Assembly: GCA_039804025.1 (NCBI GenBank)
Contig: JBDRZP010000001.1
Coordinates: forward strand, 124,001-188,000
Direction: 5' to 3'
DNA: 64,000 bases
From: a candidate division WOR-3 bacterium
Lineage (GTDB): Bacteria > Hydrothermota > Hydrothermia > Hydrothermales > JAJRUZ01
The translations under genes were made by a program, and so were the position numbers. Under the pieces are notes generated by a model. That model ran no database searches, had not been told where the DNA came from, and worked only from the letters and a program-made list of their open reading frames with translations. Shown here piece after piece: positions 37,339-45,894 of the stretch; position 1 is the first letter of the stretch; the number at the start of each line of letters is the position of its first letter.

Positions 37339-38493
37339 CTATCTAAAAATTTTAACTTTTTTTATACTTTTTTCATCTCTTGATATTATTTGAAATTTAT
37401 AATCACTAAACTCAAGAATTTCATTTTCTTCGGGAAAATCACCTTTAAGTTCTATCAGAAAACCTGCAATTGTTTCGTAAGGTCCTTCTGGAAAAATAAT
37501 TCCGTAAACTTCTTTTAAATCATCTATTCTTGTTTTTCCATCAACAACTATTTCTTTTTCAAATTCATGAAATTCACCAAGCAGTTCAAAAATAATATCC
37601 TCTATTGTAAAGAAACCTTTTATCACACCATATTCATCTACAACAATTGCGATATGAATATTATTTTCCTTCATTTTTTTTAGAGCCATTTCAATTTTTG
37701 TATTTTCAGCAAAAAATAAAATTTTATTTACTTTTTGTAAAAGTTCTTCTTTAGCTAAGGAATTCAGTATATCTTTCTTTAAAAGGTAACCTATTATATT
37801 ATCAACATTATCTTTATAAACAGGAATTTTTTTATATTCAATACTATAAACTGTTTTTTTAATGCTTTCTAAAGGCTCATTAATGTTAATTGCAAATAGT
37901 TCTGTTCTTGGTTTCAAAACTTCTATAACTTCTTTTTCGCTGAAATAAAGAGATGACTTAAGGCTTCTTCCTATCTCTGGTGGAATTATACCTTTTCTTT
38001 CTTTAAGAAAAATAAGCCATAAAAGTTCATCCCTTTTAGATTGAAATTCACCTTTCAAAAATTTGTTATAAATTTTTGTTAAAAGGTTAATAAAAGGGGA
38101 AAAAATTAAGTAAAAAATAAAGATTATTGGATGAAAAATTCTTATAAAATTAAAAGAGAATTTAGAAGCTAAATATTTAGGTAAAAATTCACCAACTATT
38201 ATTATTAGAAGAAAAGAAAAAAAAGCTCCTGAAAAAATTGCCTCCCACATTGAAACTTCAAGACTAAAATATCCTGTAAATAAAATTGCTATAGAAACAT
38301 TAACTAAGTTATTTAAAAGTAAAATAGTATTTAAAATTTCTCTTGGTTTTTTTAAAAATACTTTTCTTGCATATTTTGATGAAGCTAAAAAAATTTTATC
38401 AATATCAAGGGAAACAAAGGCTGTTTCAAATCCAGAACATAAAAAGGATAAAAAAAGAAGAAAAAAAATTAAAAGTATAAACTCTTTTTCCAT
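37339..38493 (-). CDS. CorC/HlyC-type CNNM-family membrane protein with CBS pair
   Basis: A 384-residue inner-membrane protein: a DUF21 (CNNM) transmembrane domain of about four helices (residues 1-150), a CBS pair (about 190-310, ending GVIKGFFTIEDIIFELLGE) and a C-terminal CorC_HlyC domain. Relatives act in Mg2+/Co2+ efflux or resistance. The 5' end overlaps the fabD stop by one base. Confidence 0.9.
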   Translation of the reverse strand: MEKEFILLIFFLLFLSFLCSGFETAFVSLDIDKIFLASSKYARKVFLKKPREILNTILLLNNLVNVSIAILFTGYFSLEVSMWEAIFSGAFFSFLLIIIVGEFLPKYLASKFSFNFIRIFHPIIFIFYLIFSPFINLLTKIYNKFLKGEFQSKRDELLWLIFLKERKGIIPPEIGRSLKSSLYFSEKEVIEVLKPRTELFAININEPLESIKKTVYSIEYKKIPVYKDNVDNIIGYLLKKDILNSLAKEELLQKVNKILFFAENTKIEMALKKMKENNIHIAIVVDEYGVIKGFFTIEDIIFELLGEFHEFEKEIVVDGKTRIDDLKEVYGIIFPEGPYETIAGFLIELKGDFPEENEILEFSDYKFQIISRDEKSIKKVKIFR

Positions 38494-39383
38494 TAAAAAA
38501 ATTCTACAGAAAAAGCTTTCTCAATCTTCTCGATAAGTCCCTTTAAAACAGGTTTTGGACCAAATTCTATCCCTTCTTTTACCCCTTCCTTTTTTAAGAA
38601 TAAAACTGAATCAATAAACAAAACAGGTGATAAAATCTGTTTTTTTAAATTTTCTTTTATTTCTTCCGGGTCATTGCTTGCCTTTCCAGTTGAATTTTGA
38701 ATAATCTTAAATAAGGGTTTTTTAAATTCTTCCCTTTCAATGTATTTTTCAAATTCAATTGCAGCATCTTTCATTAAAGGTGAATGGAATGCTCCTGAAA
38801 CATTTAATTTTAAAACTTTTTTGTAATTTCTCTTTTTTGCAAGTTCTAAAAATTTCTCTACACTTGAAACAGGTCCTGAAACTATATACTGCTCTTCTGT
38901 ATTATGATTTGCTATAACAAGATTCTGATCATCTATTTCTTTAATTATTTCAACAACTTCCTCCTTTTTCATTCCAAGAGCTACCCCCATTGTTCCTCTT
39001 GTTTTTTCTCCTGCTTCCTGCATAAGTTTTCCCCTTATCTTAACAAGTCTTATTACACTTTCAAAATTTAAAACAGAAGAAGCATAAAGTGCTCCAAATT
39101 CTCCGAGTGAATGTCCAAGTGCATAAGCTATATCATCTAATCCTTTTTCTTCCTTATAAATTTCAAATTTTCCTATTCCAAGTGCAAGTATAGCTGGTTG
39201 AGCAATTTCTGTTTGTGTAAGCACTTCCTCAGGACCTTCAAACATAATTTTTTTTAAAGGAAAATCAAGGATTTTTTCAGCTTCATCTATAACTTTTTTA
39301 AATATTCCATTTTTCTCATATAAATCTTTACCCATACCAACAAACTGAGAGCCCTGACCTGTAAAGAAAATAGCTTTTACCAT
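38493..39383 (-). CDS. fabD: Malonyl-CoA:ACP transacylase
   Basis: A 296-residue FabD that loads malonyl groups onto ACP for fatty-acid synthesis. Key motifs are FTGQGSQFVGMG, the nucleophile Ser92 in GHSLGEFGALY, and SGAFHSPLM with the catalytic His. The length is normal. It overlaps fabH by 7 nt. Confidence 0.95.
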   Translation of the reverse strand: MVKAIFFTGQGSQFVGMGKDLYEKNGIFKKVIDEAEKILDFPLKKIMFEGPEEVLTQTEIAQPAILALGIGKFEIYKEEKGLDDIAYALGHSLGEFGALYASSVLNFESVIRLVKIRGKLMQEAGEKTRGTMGVALGMKKEEVVEIIKEIDDQNLVIANHNTEEQYIVSGPVSSVEKFLELAKKRNYKKVLKLNVSGAFHSPLMKDAAIEFEKYIEREEFKKPLFKIIQNSTGKASNDPEEIKENLKKQILSPVLFIDSVLFLKKEGVKEGIEFGPKPVLKGLIEKIEKAFSVEFF

Positions 39384-40354
39384 TCTATCAAAGCAGAACC
39401 CCAGGTAAAACCTGCTCCAAAACTAACGAGAAGAACTAAATCTCCCTTTTTAAGAATATTTTTTTCTTCCATTTCAGAGAGAGCTATGGGAATTGAAGCA
39501 GCTGAAGTATTACCATATTTATCAATATTCACATATACCTTTTCTTTTGGCATATTTAACCTTTCTCTCAAAGCTTCAATAATTCTTATATTTGCTTGAT
39601 GGGGAACAAAAAAATCAATTTCTTCAGGTTTAATTTTGTTCCTTTTAAGAATAATATCAACGGCTTCTTCCATTTTTAAAACTGCATTTTTAAAAACTTC
39701 TTTACCTTTCATTTTTATAAAGCATTCTCTCTTTTCAAAAACTTCAGGTGAAAAGGGCTTTAAAGAACCCCCTGCAGGCATAATAAGAAGGTCTTTTAAA
39801 GAACCATCAGAACCAAGAAACACATCAATAATTTTATCCTTTGAATTTGAATTTGTTACTAATACTGCTCCTGCACCGTCTCCAAATAAAACACAGGTTG
39901 ATCTATCTTCCCAGTCAAGAAATCTTGATAGAGTTTCAGCTCCAATTACAAGACAATTATTAATTTCTCCACTATTTATAAGACCTTTTGCCAATTTGAG
40001 ACCATAAATAAAACCAGGACAGGCTGCCCAGATGTCAAAGGCAAAAGCATTCTTTGCTCCCAATTTATCCTGTGTATGACAGGCTGTTGAAACTACATAG
40101 GTATCAGGAGTAGCAGTGGCAACAATTATTGCTTCAATTTTTTCAGGAGAAATACCAGCTTTAGAAAGTGCTTTTAATGCCGCTTCTTTAGCAAGGTCAC
40201 TTGTAGCAATTCCTGGTTCTGCTATTCTTCTCTCTTTTATCCCGGTCCTCTCTGTAATCCACTCATCTGAAGTCTCAACAATCTTTTCCAGGTCAAAGTT
40301 TGAAAGTATAAAGGGCGGTACATAATGCCCTACTGAAATTATTTCTGTTCCCAT
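39377..40354 (-). CDS. fabH: 3-oxoacyl-[ACP] synthase III
   Basis: A 325-residue KAS III that starts fatty-acid chains from acetyl-CoA and malonyl-ACP. The triad is Cys112 (AACPGF), His in VPHQAN and Asn in YGNTSAASIP. SDEWITERTGIKERR is the CoA-binding start. The gene is followed by fabD, while plsX, its usual neighbour, is at 25 kb. The ATG lies 8 nt after TATAAT with no Shine-Dalgarno sequence, so the operon is probably leaderless. Confidence 0.96.
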   Translation of the reverse strand: MGTEIISVGHYVPPFILSNFDLEKIVETSDEWITERTGIKERRIAEPGIATSDLAKEAALKALSKAGISPEKIEAIIVATATPDTYVVSTACHTQDKLGAKNAFAFDIWAACPGFIYGLKLAKGLINSGEINNCLVIGAETLSRFLDWEDRSTCVLFGDGAGAVLVTNSNSKDKIIDVFLGSDGSLKDLLIMPAGGSLKPFSPEVFEKRECFIKMKGKEVFKNAVLKMEEAVDIILKRNKIKPEEIDFFVPHQANIRIIEALRERLNMPKEKVYVNIDKYGNTSAASIPIALSEMEEKNILKKGDLVLLVSFGAGFTWGSALIEW

Positions 40355-40362
40355 AGTCTAAA

Positions 40363-40368
40363 ATTATA
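40363..40368 (-). promoter_or_regulatory. -10 box for fabH (leaderless)
   Basis: TATAAT on the minus strand, 8 nt before the ATG at 40354. No convincing -35 box is seen. Confidence 0.55.
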
Positions 40369-40393
40369 CATAAACTAAATTTTAAAATAAAAG

Positions 40394-40449
40394 GGGGAGA
40401 GGGATTTTTTTCTGAACCCGGGGGACGGAAAATTTAAAACCCTCTCCCC
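40394..40449 (-). terminator. G-rich hairpin between the coiled-coil gene and fabH
   Basis: GGGGAGAGGG (40394-40403) and CCCTCTCCCC (40440-40449) are perfectly complementary across a 36-nt loop. On the minus strand the hairpin is followed by CTTTTATTTT, so it probably ends the message of the coiled-coil gene. The arms resemble those of the groEL terminator. The loop carries a GGGTTC that does not fit the T-arm pattern. Confidence 0.7.
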
Positions 40450-40517
40450 AAAAAGAAGGGTTTTTTAAATAATACCATATATAGATTTAATTTATCAAGT
40501 TTAGTGGTTTTGACTCT

Positions 40518-40802
40518 TTATTTCAAATGTCTTATAATTTCCAATACTTCCTTATGTCTTTCCTCTGCATTCTTTTCCATAACCCTTAAAGTCTCGTCCA
40601 TTTTATAAAGCATCTCACTTATTTTTTCTAACATCTCAGTCTGCTTGTTTAATATTTCAGTATGTTTATTTAAAATTTCATTCTGTTTATTTAGCATTTC
40701 ATTTTGTTTGCTTATCATTTCTTTCATCCATCTGCCATTACTCCATGCAAAATAAGTTAAAACTCCTGCAAGCAATGTAAATCCTATTACAAATATTTCC
40801 AT
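40518..40802 (-). CDS. Small membrane-anchored heptad-repeat coiled-coil protein (second copy of the design)
   Basis: A 94-residue protein with one N-terminal membrane helix (about residues 2-20) followed by a coiled coil of 7-residue repeats (KQNEMLN, KQNEILN, KHTEILN, KQTEMLE). It has the same layout as the protein at 1958-2314 but different repeat residues. Function is unknown. The ATG lies 6 nt after a TATAAT box, and the promoter is back-to-back with that of the giant cyclase-like gene, so the two may be co-regulated. Confidence 0.7.
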   Translation of the reverse strand: MEIFVIGFTLLAGVLTYFAWSNGRWMKEMISKQNEMLNKQNEILNKHTEILNKQTEMLEKISEMLYKMDETLRVMEKNAEERHKEVLEIIRHLK

Positions 40803-40808
40803 ATTGGA

Positions 40809-40814
40809 ATTATA
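40809..40814 (-). promoter_or_regulatory. -10 box for the coiled-coil gene (leaderless)
   Basis: TATAAT on the minus strand, 6 nt before the ATG at 40802; TTGCTT 17 nt upstream is a possible -35. Confidence 0.6.
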
Positions 40815-40855
40815 AAAGCGAAATATATCAAAAGCAATTAAAGTATAATTTTTTT

Positions 40856-40861
40856 TATAAT
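40856..40861 (+). promoter_or_regulatory. -10 box for the cyclase-like gene (leaderless)
   Basis: TATAAT 8 nt before the ATG at 40870; a second TATAAT lies at 40844-40849. No Shine-Dalgarno sequence is present. Confidence 0.55.
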
Positions 40862-40869
40862 TTATTAGA

Positions 40870-43800
40870 ATGAATACAATTAAGGGAAATTACTGGATTG
40901 CAATTCAGGATATCGGTGGATTTACTTCCTTGAGCGAAGAACTCGCTAAAAAAGGTAAAGAAGGGACAGAGGAATTATTTAATATAATTACCAGATTTTT
41001 TAAAGAAGCAGAAGAAGAAATATTAAATTATAATGGAATTATTTTCAAGTTGGCAGGTGATGCTTATTATGCAATATTTCCATCTTACATTGAGGAACAA
41101 AAAATAAGAGATTTAGGCTATAAACTTTTAAATTTAAAGACATTAAAAAAAGCTCAACTAAAAACTCGATTTGTTGCAACCAAGGGATATGTTTCAGGCA
41201 AGTTGATTGAAATTTCTGATAAATTTAGTGATTTGCTTATTTCAGGGAAAGCTATTTATGATCTTGACCTGCTTGAGGAAAACACACCTGCGGGTGAAGT
41301 AAGAATTGTTTCAATGGCAAACAAAATAAGGGAATCTTCAATTCCAGATATTCAAATAAAGTCAAAAGTATTGAGTAAAAGAGCTGCACATAGTCCTCTC
41401 TTTGTTGCCTTTCTTGAAGTTCCTCAGGATTTTTTATTAGTGCATAAGATAACTGATTTCTTAAGATACCAAAAAGAAAAAATAAAAATTCTTAAGTGGA
41501 TACCTTCTAAAAAAAGTTTCAGAGCTCTTCTTATCTCAGGTTTTCCAATCTCTACAGGGAGAGAAGCAGAAATTATGGTTGATACATTCAATACTCTAAA
41601 AAATGCTTTTAAAGATTATAAAATAAGAATGGGTATTTCTGCAGGTATTGTTTTTACTGCAGAAATAAAAACAAAAAAATTTAGGGAATTTGCAGTAATA
41701 GGCGATAAAGTAAACATAGCAGCTCGTTTGTGTTCAATTGCTCCTGATAATGGTATATACTTTTCTGAAGAAATTGAAAAAACACTGCGTGGTAAATATC
41801 ATATTGTTAATATTGGAGCAATAAAGTTAAAAGGTAAATTTGAAAAAGTAAATGTGTTCCGACCAAGTGAAAGAATCTCTTATATATTTGAACATTCCCT
41901 ATTTCCCAATAAATTCGTCGGAAGAAAAAAAGAAATAAAACAAGCAACACTTCTTTTGAATAAAAGAAAGAGTTTTTGTTTTATAGGTGATGCAGGAACT
42001 GGCAAATCTCGAATGCTGTATGAAATAAGAAAAAAAATAAAGGATAATAATATTATTGAAATTGGACTACCCCCCTTAGCACCACCACTATTTTTTATTA
42101 AAGAAATATTCAAACATTTTCCAGAAGGTGAAGTACCAGAACTGAAGAAATATCTGGAAGGCTCAATAAAACTTTCCTTTAACAAAGTTCTTGATTTACT
42201 AAGAATACTCTTGAAAACAAGGAATAATCTTATTATATTTATTGATGACCTTCAATGGCTTGATGATGCTTCCTTTTCATTACTGAAAGAATTAACACCT
42301 TTACCCTTTACCATTATTGCTTCCTCAAGACCTGATGGTGAAAAATTTATTAATGGACTCAAAATTCAAAAAATCTTACTCAAAAATTTATCAAAATCTT
42401 CTTTAATTAAACTTTTTGAAAGTATATTTGGTCTGCCTCCGGACAAAAAACTACTCAGTTTTCTTATAGAACACACACAGGGGAACCCTTTCTATTTTGA
42501 ACAGATTCTTAAAGATACAAACATTAAAAAAAATATCATCAAAAAAGAAAATTTTTTTTCAATTTCTTCTGATATAAAAACCATTCCTTTCAGTATTCAA
42601 TCTATTATATTATCTCAATTTAATAATCTATCAGAGAAAATAAAAAAGCCATTAGAAATAGGATCCTGCATGGGGAGGGAATTTTCTTTGATAACTTTGA
42701 AAAAAATTATAAAAAAACAAAACATTGATTTAAAAGAAGCATACAAACAGGGTATAATAACATTATCAGACCCAATATGTATATTCAGACATAGATTAAT
42801 TCAGGAAGCAATATTAGAAACATTAACTGAAAGTAAAAAAATAAAATATCACAGAATGATTGGGGAAGTATTTATTGGAGAAAAGAGAACCTCATACGAA
42901 ATTGCTTACCACCTCACAGAAGGTAAAAAAATCTATAAGGCATTACCTTACTGGCTTAATACATATTCAAATCTATCTGATCAAGGTCTACTCAATGATA
43001 TTTCTACAATAATTAATAATTTATTGTTGGAGAAAGATGAACAAAAAAGGAATATTGGTATGTTATTAAACGGCTTTTATCTAACAAGAATGGCAGATTA
43101 TTATGATGCAGAAGAAATATTTTTAGATCTTTTAAAAAATAAAATCTTTCAAAAAAACGCTTTTTTTGGACTCGCTCAACTTTATGACTGGAGTAATCAA
43201 TATAATAAGATGAAATTAGTTTTAAATAAATTAAAAAAATTTAAAATGAATATTGAAGAAAAAATAAACTACCTTGAATTATGGGGCATTTATTATGATA
43301 TGACCGGACAGAATGAAAAAGGACTTTATAGCTACAAAAAAGCACTTAAATTAGCTAAAAAATTCAAGAAAAAATACTCCATATCAACAAATCTTTACAA
43401 TATCGGTTGGATTTATTTCAAGGAAAAAGATTATAAACTCTCGGAAATATACTTTCTTAAATCATTAGAATTTACTGATGAAAATGATTTATTTTCAGAA
43501 GGTTGTTGTCTTCTGCGACTGGGTCAGATTGAAATGTTAAAACAAAATTTTGAAATCTCCTTAAATTATCTTAAAAAAGCTTTAAAAAATTTTCGGCTTT
43601 CTGGATTTCCTTATTGGGAAAGTATAGCTTTGGGAGCACTATCCAATCTTTATGTTATGTTAGGAAAAAAACAAAAAGCCTTTTTGTTTGCAAAAAAATC
43701 TGATGAAATTGCAAAAATAGCCAATCTTACCCCAATTTATGTTTATATGTTCCATCTGTATTATGGTAATTTGGATAGTTTCATTAAGAAAATAAATGGC

Positions 43801-43980
43801 AGCGAAAAAGAATATCCACAATTATACTTCATCTATCTTCTCGCAAAAGGAAAAAAACAAGAAGCATTCACTTTTTTGAAGGAAAATAATTTAGAGCATA
43901 TAATTCCCAACAAAAAAACATTAAGACAAAAAACTTTTCCACTTAGTTTTTTAAACTTATACAAAAAATATAATAATTAA
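40870..43980 (+). CDS. Soluble-adenylyl-cyclase-like protein: tandem class III cyclase domains, NTPase, TPR
   Basis: A 1036-residue protein. Cyclase domain C1 (about 8-165) has both metal aspartates in QDIGGFTSL (Asp14) and KLAGDAYY. Domain C2 (about 200-330) has RMGISAGIVF and EFAVIGDKVNIAARL. A P-loop NTPase follows (FIGDAGTGKSRML, Walker B LIIFIDDLQWLDDAS), then a TPR-rich C-terminus. This is the order of mammalian sAC and of bacterial cyclase-ATPase-TPR proteins. It may make cAMP in the cytoplasm in response to a signal such as bicarbonate. C1 keeps metal residues while C2 looks like the regulatory partner. The ATG is leaderless. Confidence 0.8.
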   Translation: MNTIKGNYWIAIQDIGGFTSLSEELAKKGKEGTEELFNIITRFFKEAEEEILNYNGIIFKLAGDAYYAIFPSYIEEQKIRDLGYKLLNLKTLKKAQLKTRFVATKGYVSGKLIEISDKFSDLLISGKAIYDLDLLEENTPAGEVRIVSMANKIRESSIPDIQIKSKVLSKRAAHSPLFVAFLEVPQDFLLVHKITDFLRYQKEKIKILKWIPSKKSFRALLISGFPISTGREAEIMVDTFNTLKNAFKDYKIRMGISAGIVFTAEIKTKKFREFAVIGDKVNIAARLCSIAPDNGIYFSEEIEKTLRGKYHIVNIGAIKLKGKFEKVNVFRPSERISYIFEHSLFPNKFVGRKKEIKQATLLLNKRKSFCFIGDAGTGKSRMLYEIRKKIKDNNIIEIGLPPLAPPLFFIKEIFKHFPEGEVPELKKYLEGSIKLSFNKVLDLLRILLKTRNNLIIFIDDLQWLDDASFSLLKELTPLPFTIIASSRPDGEKFINGLKIQKILLKNLSKSSLIKLFESIFGLPPDKKLLSFLIEHTQGNPFYFEQILKDTNIKKNIIKKENFFSISSDIKTIPFSIQSIILSQFNNLSEKIKKPLEIGSCMGREFSLITLKKIIKKQNIDLKEAYKQGIITLSDPICIFRHRLIQEAILETLTESKKIKYHRMIGEVFIGEKRTSYEIAYHLTEGKKIYKALPYWLNTYSNLSDQGLLNDISTIINNLLLEKDEQKRNIGMLLNGFYLTRMADYYDAEEIFLDLLKNKIFQKNAFFGLAQLYDWSNQYNKMKLVLNKLKKFKMNIEEKINYLELWGIYYDMTGQNEKGLYSYKKALKLAKKFKKKYSISTNLYNIGWIYFKEKDYKLSEIYFLKSLEFTDENDLFSEGCCLLRLGQIEMLKQNFEISLNYLKKALKNFRLSGFPYWESIALGALSNLYVMLGKKQKAFLFAKKSDEIAKIANLTPIYVYMFHLYYGNLDSFIKKINGSEKEYPQLYFIYLLAKGKKQEAFTFLKENNLEHIIPNKKTLRQKTFPLSFLNLYKKYNN

Positions 43981-43982
43981 AC

Positions 43983-45029
43983 TTGAAAAAAATAATAATT
44001 CTCGTTTCATCAACTGGTGCAGGTCATAAAATTGCAGGTATATCTATAAAAGAACTTATTGAGGATATAAAAGGAGAAGAAGTCCCTTTAATTGACGCTC
44101 TTAAATTAAGTAAATTCCCTTACTCAATTTCTGATAAAATATACTATTTTCTCTCAAATTTACCCTCCTTATGGAAATTTTTTTATTATCTCTCAAATGA
44201 TGAAAAATATGAAAAATTCTTAAAAATACAGAACTTCTTTTTACAGGATACATTGAAGAAAATTGTTGAAAATACAAAACCTGATATAATATTCTGTACC
44301 CATCCCTTTTTTGTTCCTGTTCTTAATGAACTAAAATCTATCAAAAAATTTCAAATCATATCAGTAATAACTGACTTCGGAGAAATTCATAAAGCATGGC
44401 TTATAAATAATTATGACCTTTTATGGATACCCTCTGAATTTACTAAAAAGGAAATAGAAAAGAAAACTGGACTAAAGGGAAATTATGAGGTTCTCGGTTA
44501 TCCTGTAAGAAGAGGTTTTAGAAATATTACTGAATTAAAGAAAGATTATATACTTATTATGGGAGGTGGAAGGGGAGCAGGACCAATACTTGAAATTTTT
44601 AAAATCCTTAAAAATTTTAAAATAAAAGAAATCTATATATGCGGAACAAATGAAAAACTAAAAAATAAATTATTAAAAGTAAAAGAGGAAAAAAAACTTG
44701 ATCATATTGAAATTATCGGTTACACCGATAGAATCTATGAATTAATGAAGGATGCTTTTATTATTATATCAAAACCAGGGGGTAGCACAGTAGCAGAAAG
44801 TAATTACCTCTTAAAACCATTAATAGCAATAAATCCCTTACCAGGTCAGGAACAGGGTAATGCAAATTTTATAAAAGAAACTGATTCAGGTCTTGTTTTA
44901 GATAAGCTTAATTATTTATCAAATTACATAGAAGAAATTATAAAGGAGAAAAAAAAGTTTGAATTTAAAGAAAAAATTAGAGATTATAGTGAAAAACAAA
45001 TCAAATTTATAAAAGATTTTATTTTGTGA
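43983..45029 (+). CDS. MurG/MGDG-synthase-like glycosyltransferase (GT28)
   Basis: A 348-residue GT-B enzyme like bacterial diacylglycerol glucosyltransferases. The start ILVSSTGAGHKIAGISI, FCTHPFFVPVL, VITDFGEIHKAW, VLGYPVRRGF, LIMGGGRGAGPI and the nucleotide-sugar motif ISKPGGSTVAESNYLLKPLIAINPLPGQEQGNANF match the family. It probably makes glycolipids at the inner membrane. It begins with TTG two bases after the cyclase stop, so the two genes are likely cotranscribed. Confidence 0.85.
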   Translation: MKKIIILVSSTGAGHKIAGISIKELIEDIKGEEVPLIDALKLSKFPYSISDKIYYFLSNLPSLWKFFYYLSNDEKYEKFLKIQNFFLQDTLKKIVENTKPDIIFCTHPFFVPVLNELKSIKKFQIISVITDFGEIHKAWLINNYDLLWIPSEFTKKEIEKKTGLKGNYEVLGYPVRRGFRNITELKKDYILIMGGGRGAGPILEIFKILKNFKIKEIYICGTNEKLKNKLLKVKEEKKLDHIEIIGYTDRIYELMKDAFIIISKPGGSTVAESNYLLKPLIAINPLPGQEQGNANFIKETDSGLVLDKLNYLSNYIEEIIKEKKKFEFKEKIRDYSEKQIKFIKDFIL

Positions 45030-45047
45030 AATAACTTTAAAATAGTA

Positions 45048-45053
45048 TAAAAT
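45048..45053 (+). promoter_or_regulatory. -10 box for the AhpD-like gene (leaderless)
   Basis: TAAAAT (overlapping TATAAA at 45046-45051) ends 6 nt before the ATG at 45060. No Shine-Dalgarno sequence is present. Confidence 0.5.
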
Positions 45054-45059
45054 TAAACT

Positions 45060-45449
45060 ATGAAAAAAATTGATAAATTTATAAGGGAAAGAAAAAAACT
45101 GAATGATTTAATTTTTAAAAAGTCAAATCTTGAAATAAAAAGATTTTTTAATCTGGATAGTAGAGTTTATGAAGAAGGAGCATTACCAAGAAAATTTAAA
45201 GAATTACTCGGTCTTGTAGCATCACTTGTTTTAAGATGTGATGATTGCATAACCTATCATCTTATTAGATGTAAAGAGGAAAAGGTTAAGGATGAAGAGC
45301 TTGTAGAAGCACTAAGTGTTGGACTTATTGTAGGAGGCTCAATAACTATACCTCACTTAAGAAGAGCCTTTGAAACCTGGGAAGGATTAAAAAAGAAAAA
45401 TAAAAAATATCTTATAAAGGAGGAAAAAAATGTTAAAAGAAGGACTTAA
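45060..45449 (+). CDS. AhpD/carboxymuconolactone-decarboxylase-family protein
   Basis: A 129-residue CMD-domain protein with the redox pair CDDC followed by ITYHL, and GLIVGGSITIPHLRRAFE. It keeps the CxxC and following His of AhpD-like thiol peroxidases rather than a decarboxylase pattern. It overlaps the peroxiredoxin gene by 20 nt, so it may supply electrons to Bcp or act beside it in peroxide removal. Confidence 0.85.
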   Translation: MKKIDKFIRERKKLNDLIFKKSNLEIKRFFNLDSRVYEEGALPRKFKELLGLVASLVLRCDDCITYHLIRCKEEKVKDEELVEALSVGLIVGGSITIPHLRRAFETWEGLKKKNKKYLIKEEKNVKRRT

Positions 45450-45894
45450 AGCACCAGAATTTACTTTAAAAGGAATTGACGAAAAGGGAGAAGAAAGAGA
45501 ATTCTCCCTTAAAGATTATAAAGGCAAAAAAATTGTCCTTTACTTTTATCCGAAGGATGATACCCCTGGTTGCACAAAAGAAGCATGCAGTTTCAGAGAT
45601 AACATTAATAAAATAAAAGAAAAAGGAGCAATTATCCTTGGTGTAAGTCCTGACAGTATAAAATCACATAAAAAATTTAAAGAAAAATACGGTTTACAAT
45701 TTCCTCTACTTTCTGACCCTGAGTATGAAGTAGCAAAAAAATATGGTGCATACGGGGAAAAAATTATGTATGGAAAAAAGAAAACAGGTATAATAAGGTC
45801 AACTTTTATAATAGATGAAATGGGAAAAATCAAAAAAACCTTTTATAATGTTAAAGTTGAAGGTCATGTGGAAGAAGTTTTAAATCACCTTTGA
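45430..45894 (+). CDS. bcp: Peroxiredoxin Q/BCP
   Basis: A 154-residue thiol peroxidase. The peroxidatic cysteine is Cys48 in DDTPGCTKEACSFRD and the resolving one is Cys53, the typical atypical 2-Cys BCP pattern. STFIIDEMGKIKKTF is the C-terminal family block. GGAGG lies 7 nt before the ATG although it is inside the upstream gene. Its TGA overlaps the TTG of the next gene. Confidence 0.95.
   Translation: MLKEGLKAPEFTLKGIDEKGEEREFSLKDYKGKKIVLYFYPKDDTPGCTKEACSFRDNINKIKEKGAIILGVSPDSIKSHKKFKEKYGLQFPLLSDPEYEVAKKYGAYGEKIMYGKKKTGIIRSTFIIDEMGKIKKTFYNVKVEGHVEEVLNHL

Noticed and set aside
40412-40430. Another T-arm-like element (GGGTTC on the minus strand)
   Set aside because: It reads GGGTTCAGAAA with no CC at the required place and lies in the loop of a terminator-like hairpin far from a start codon.
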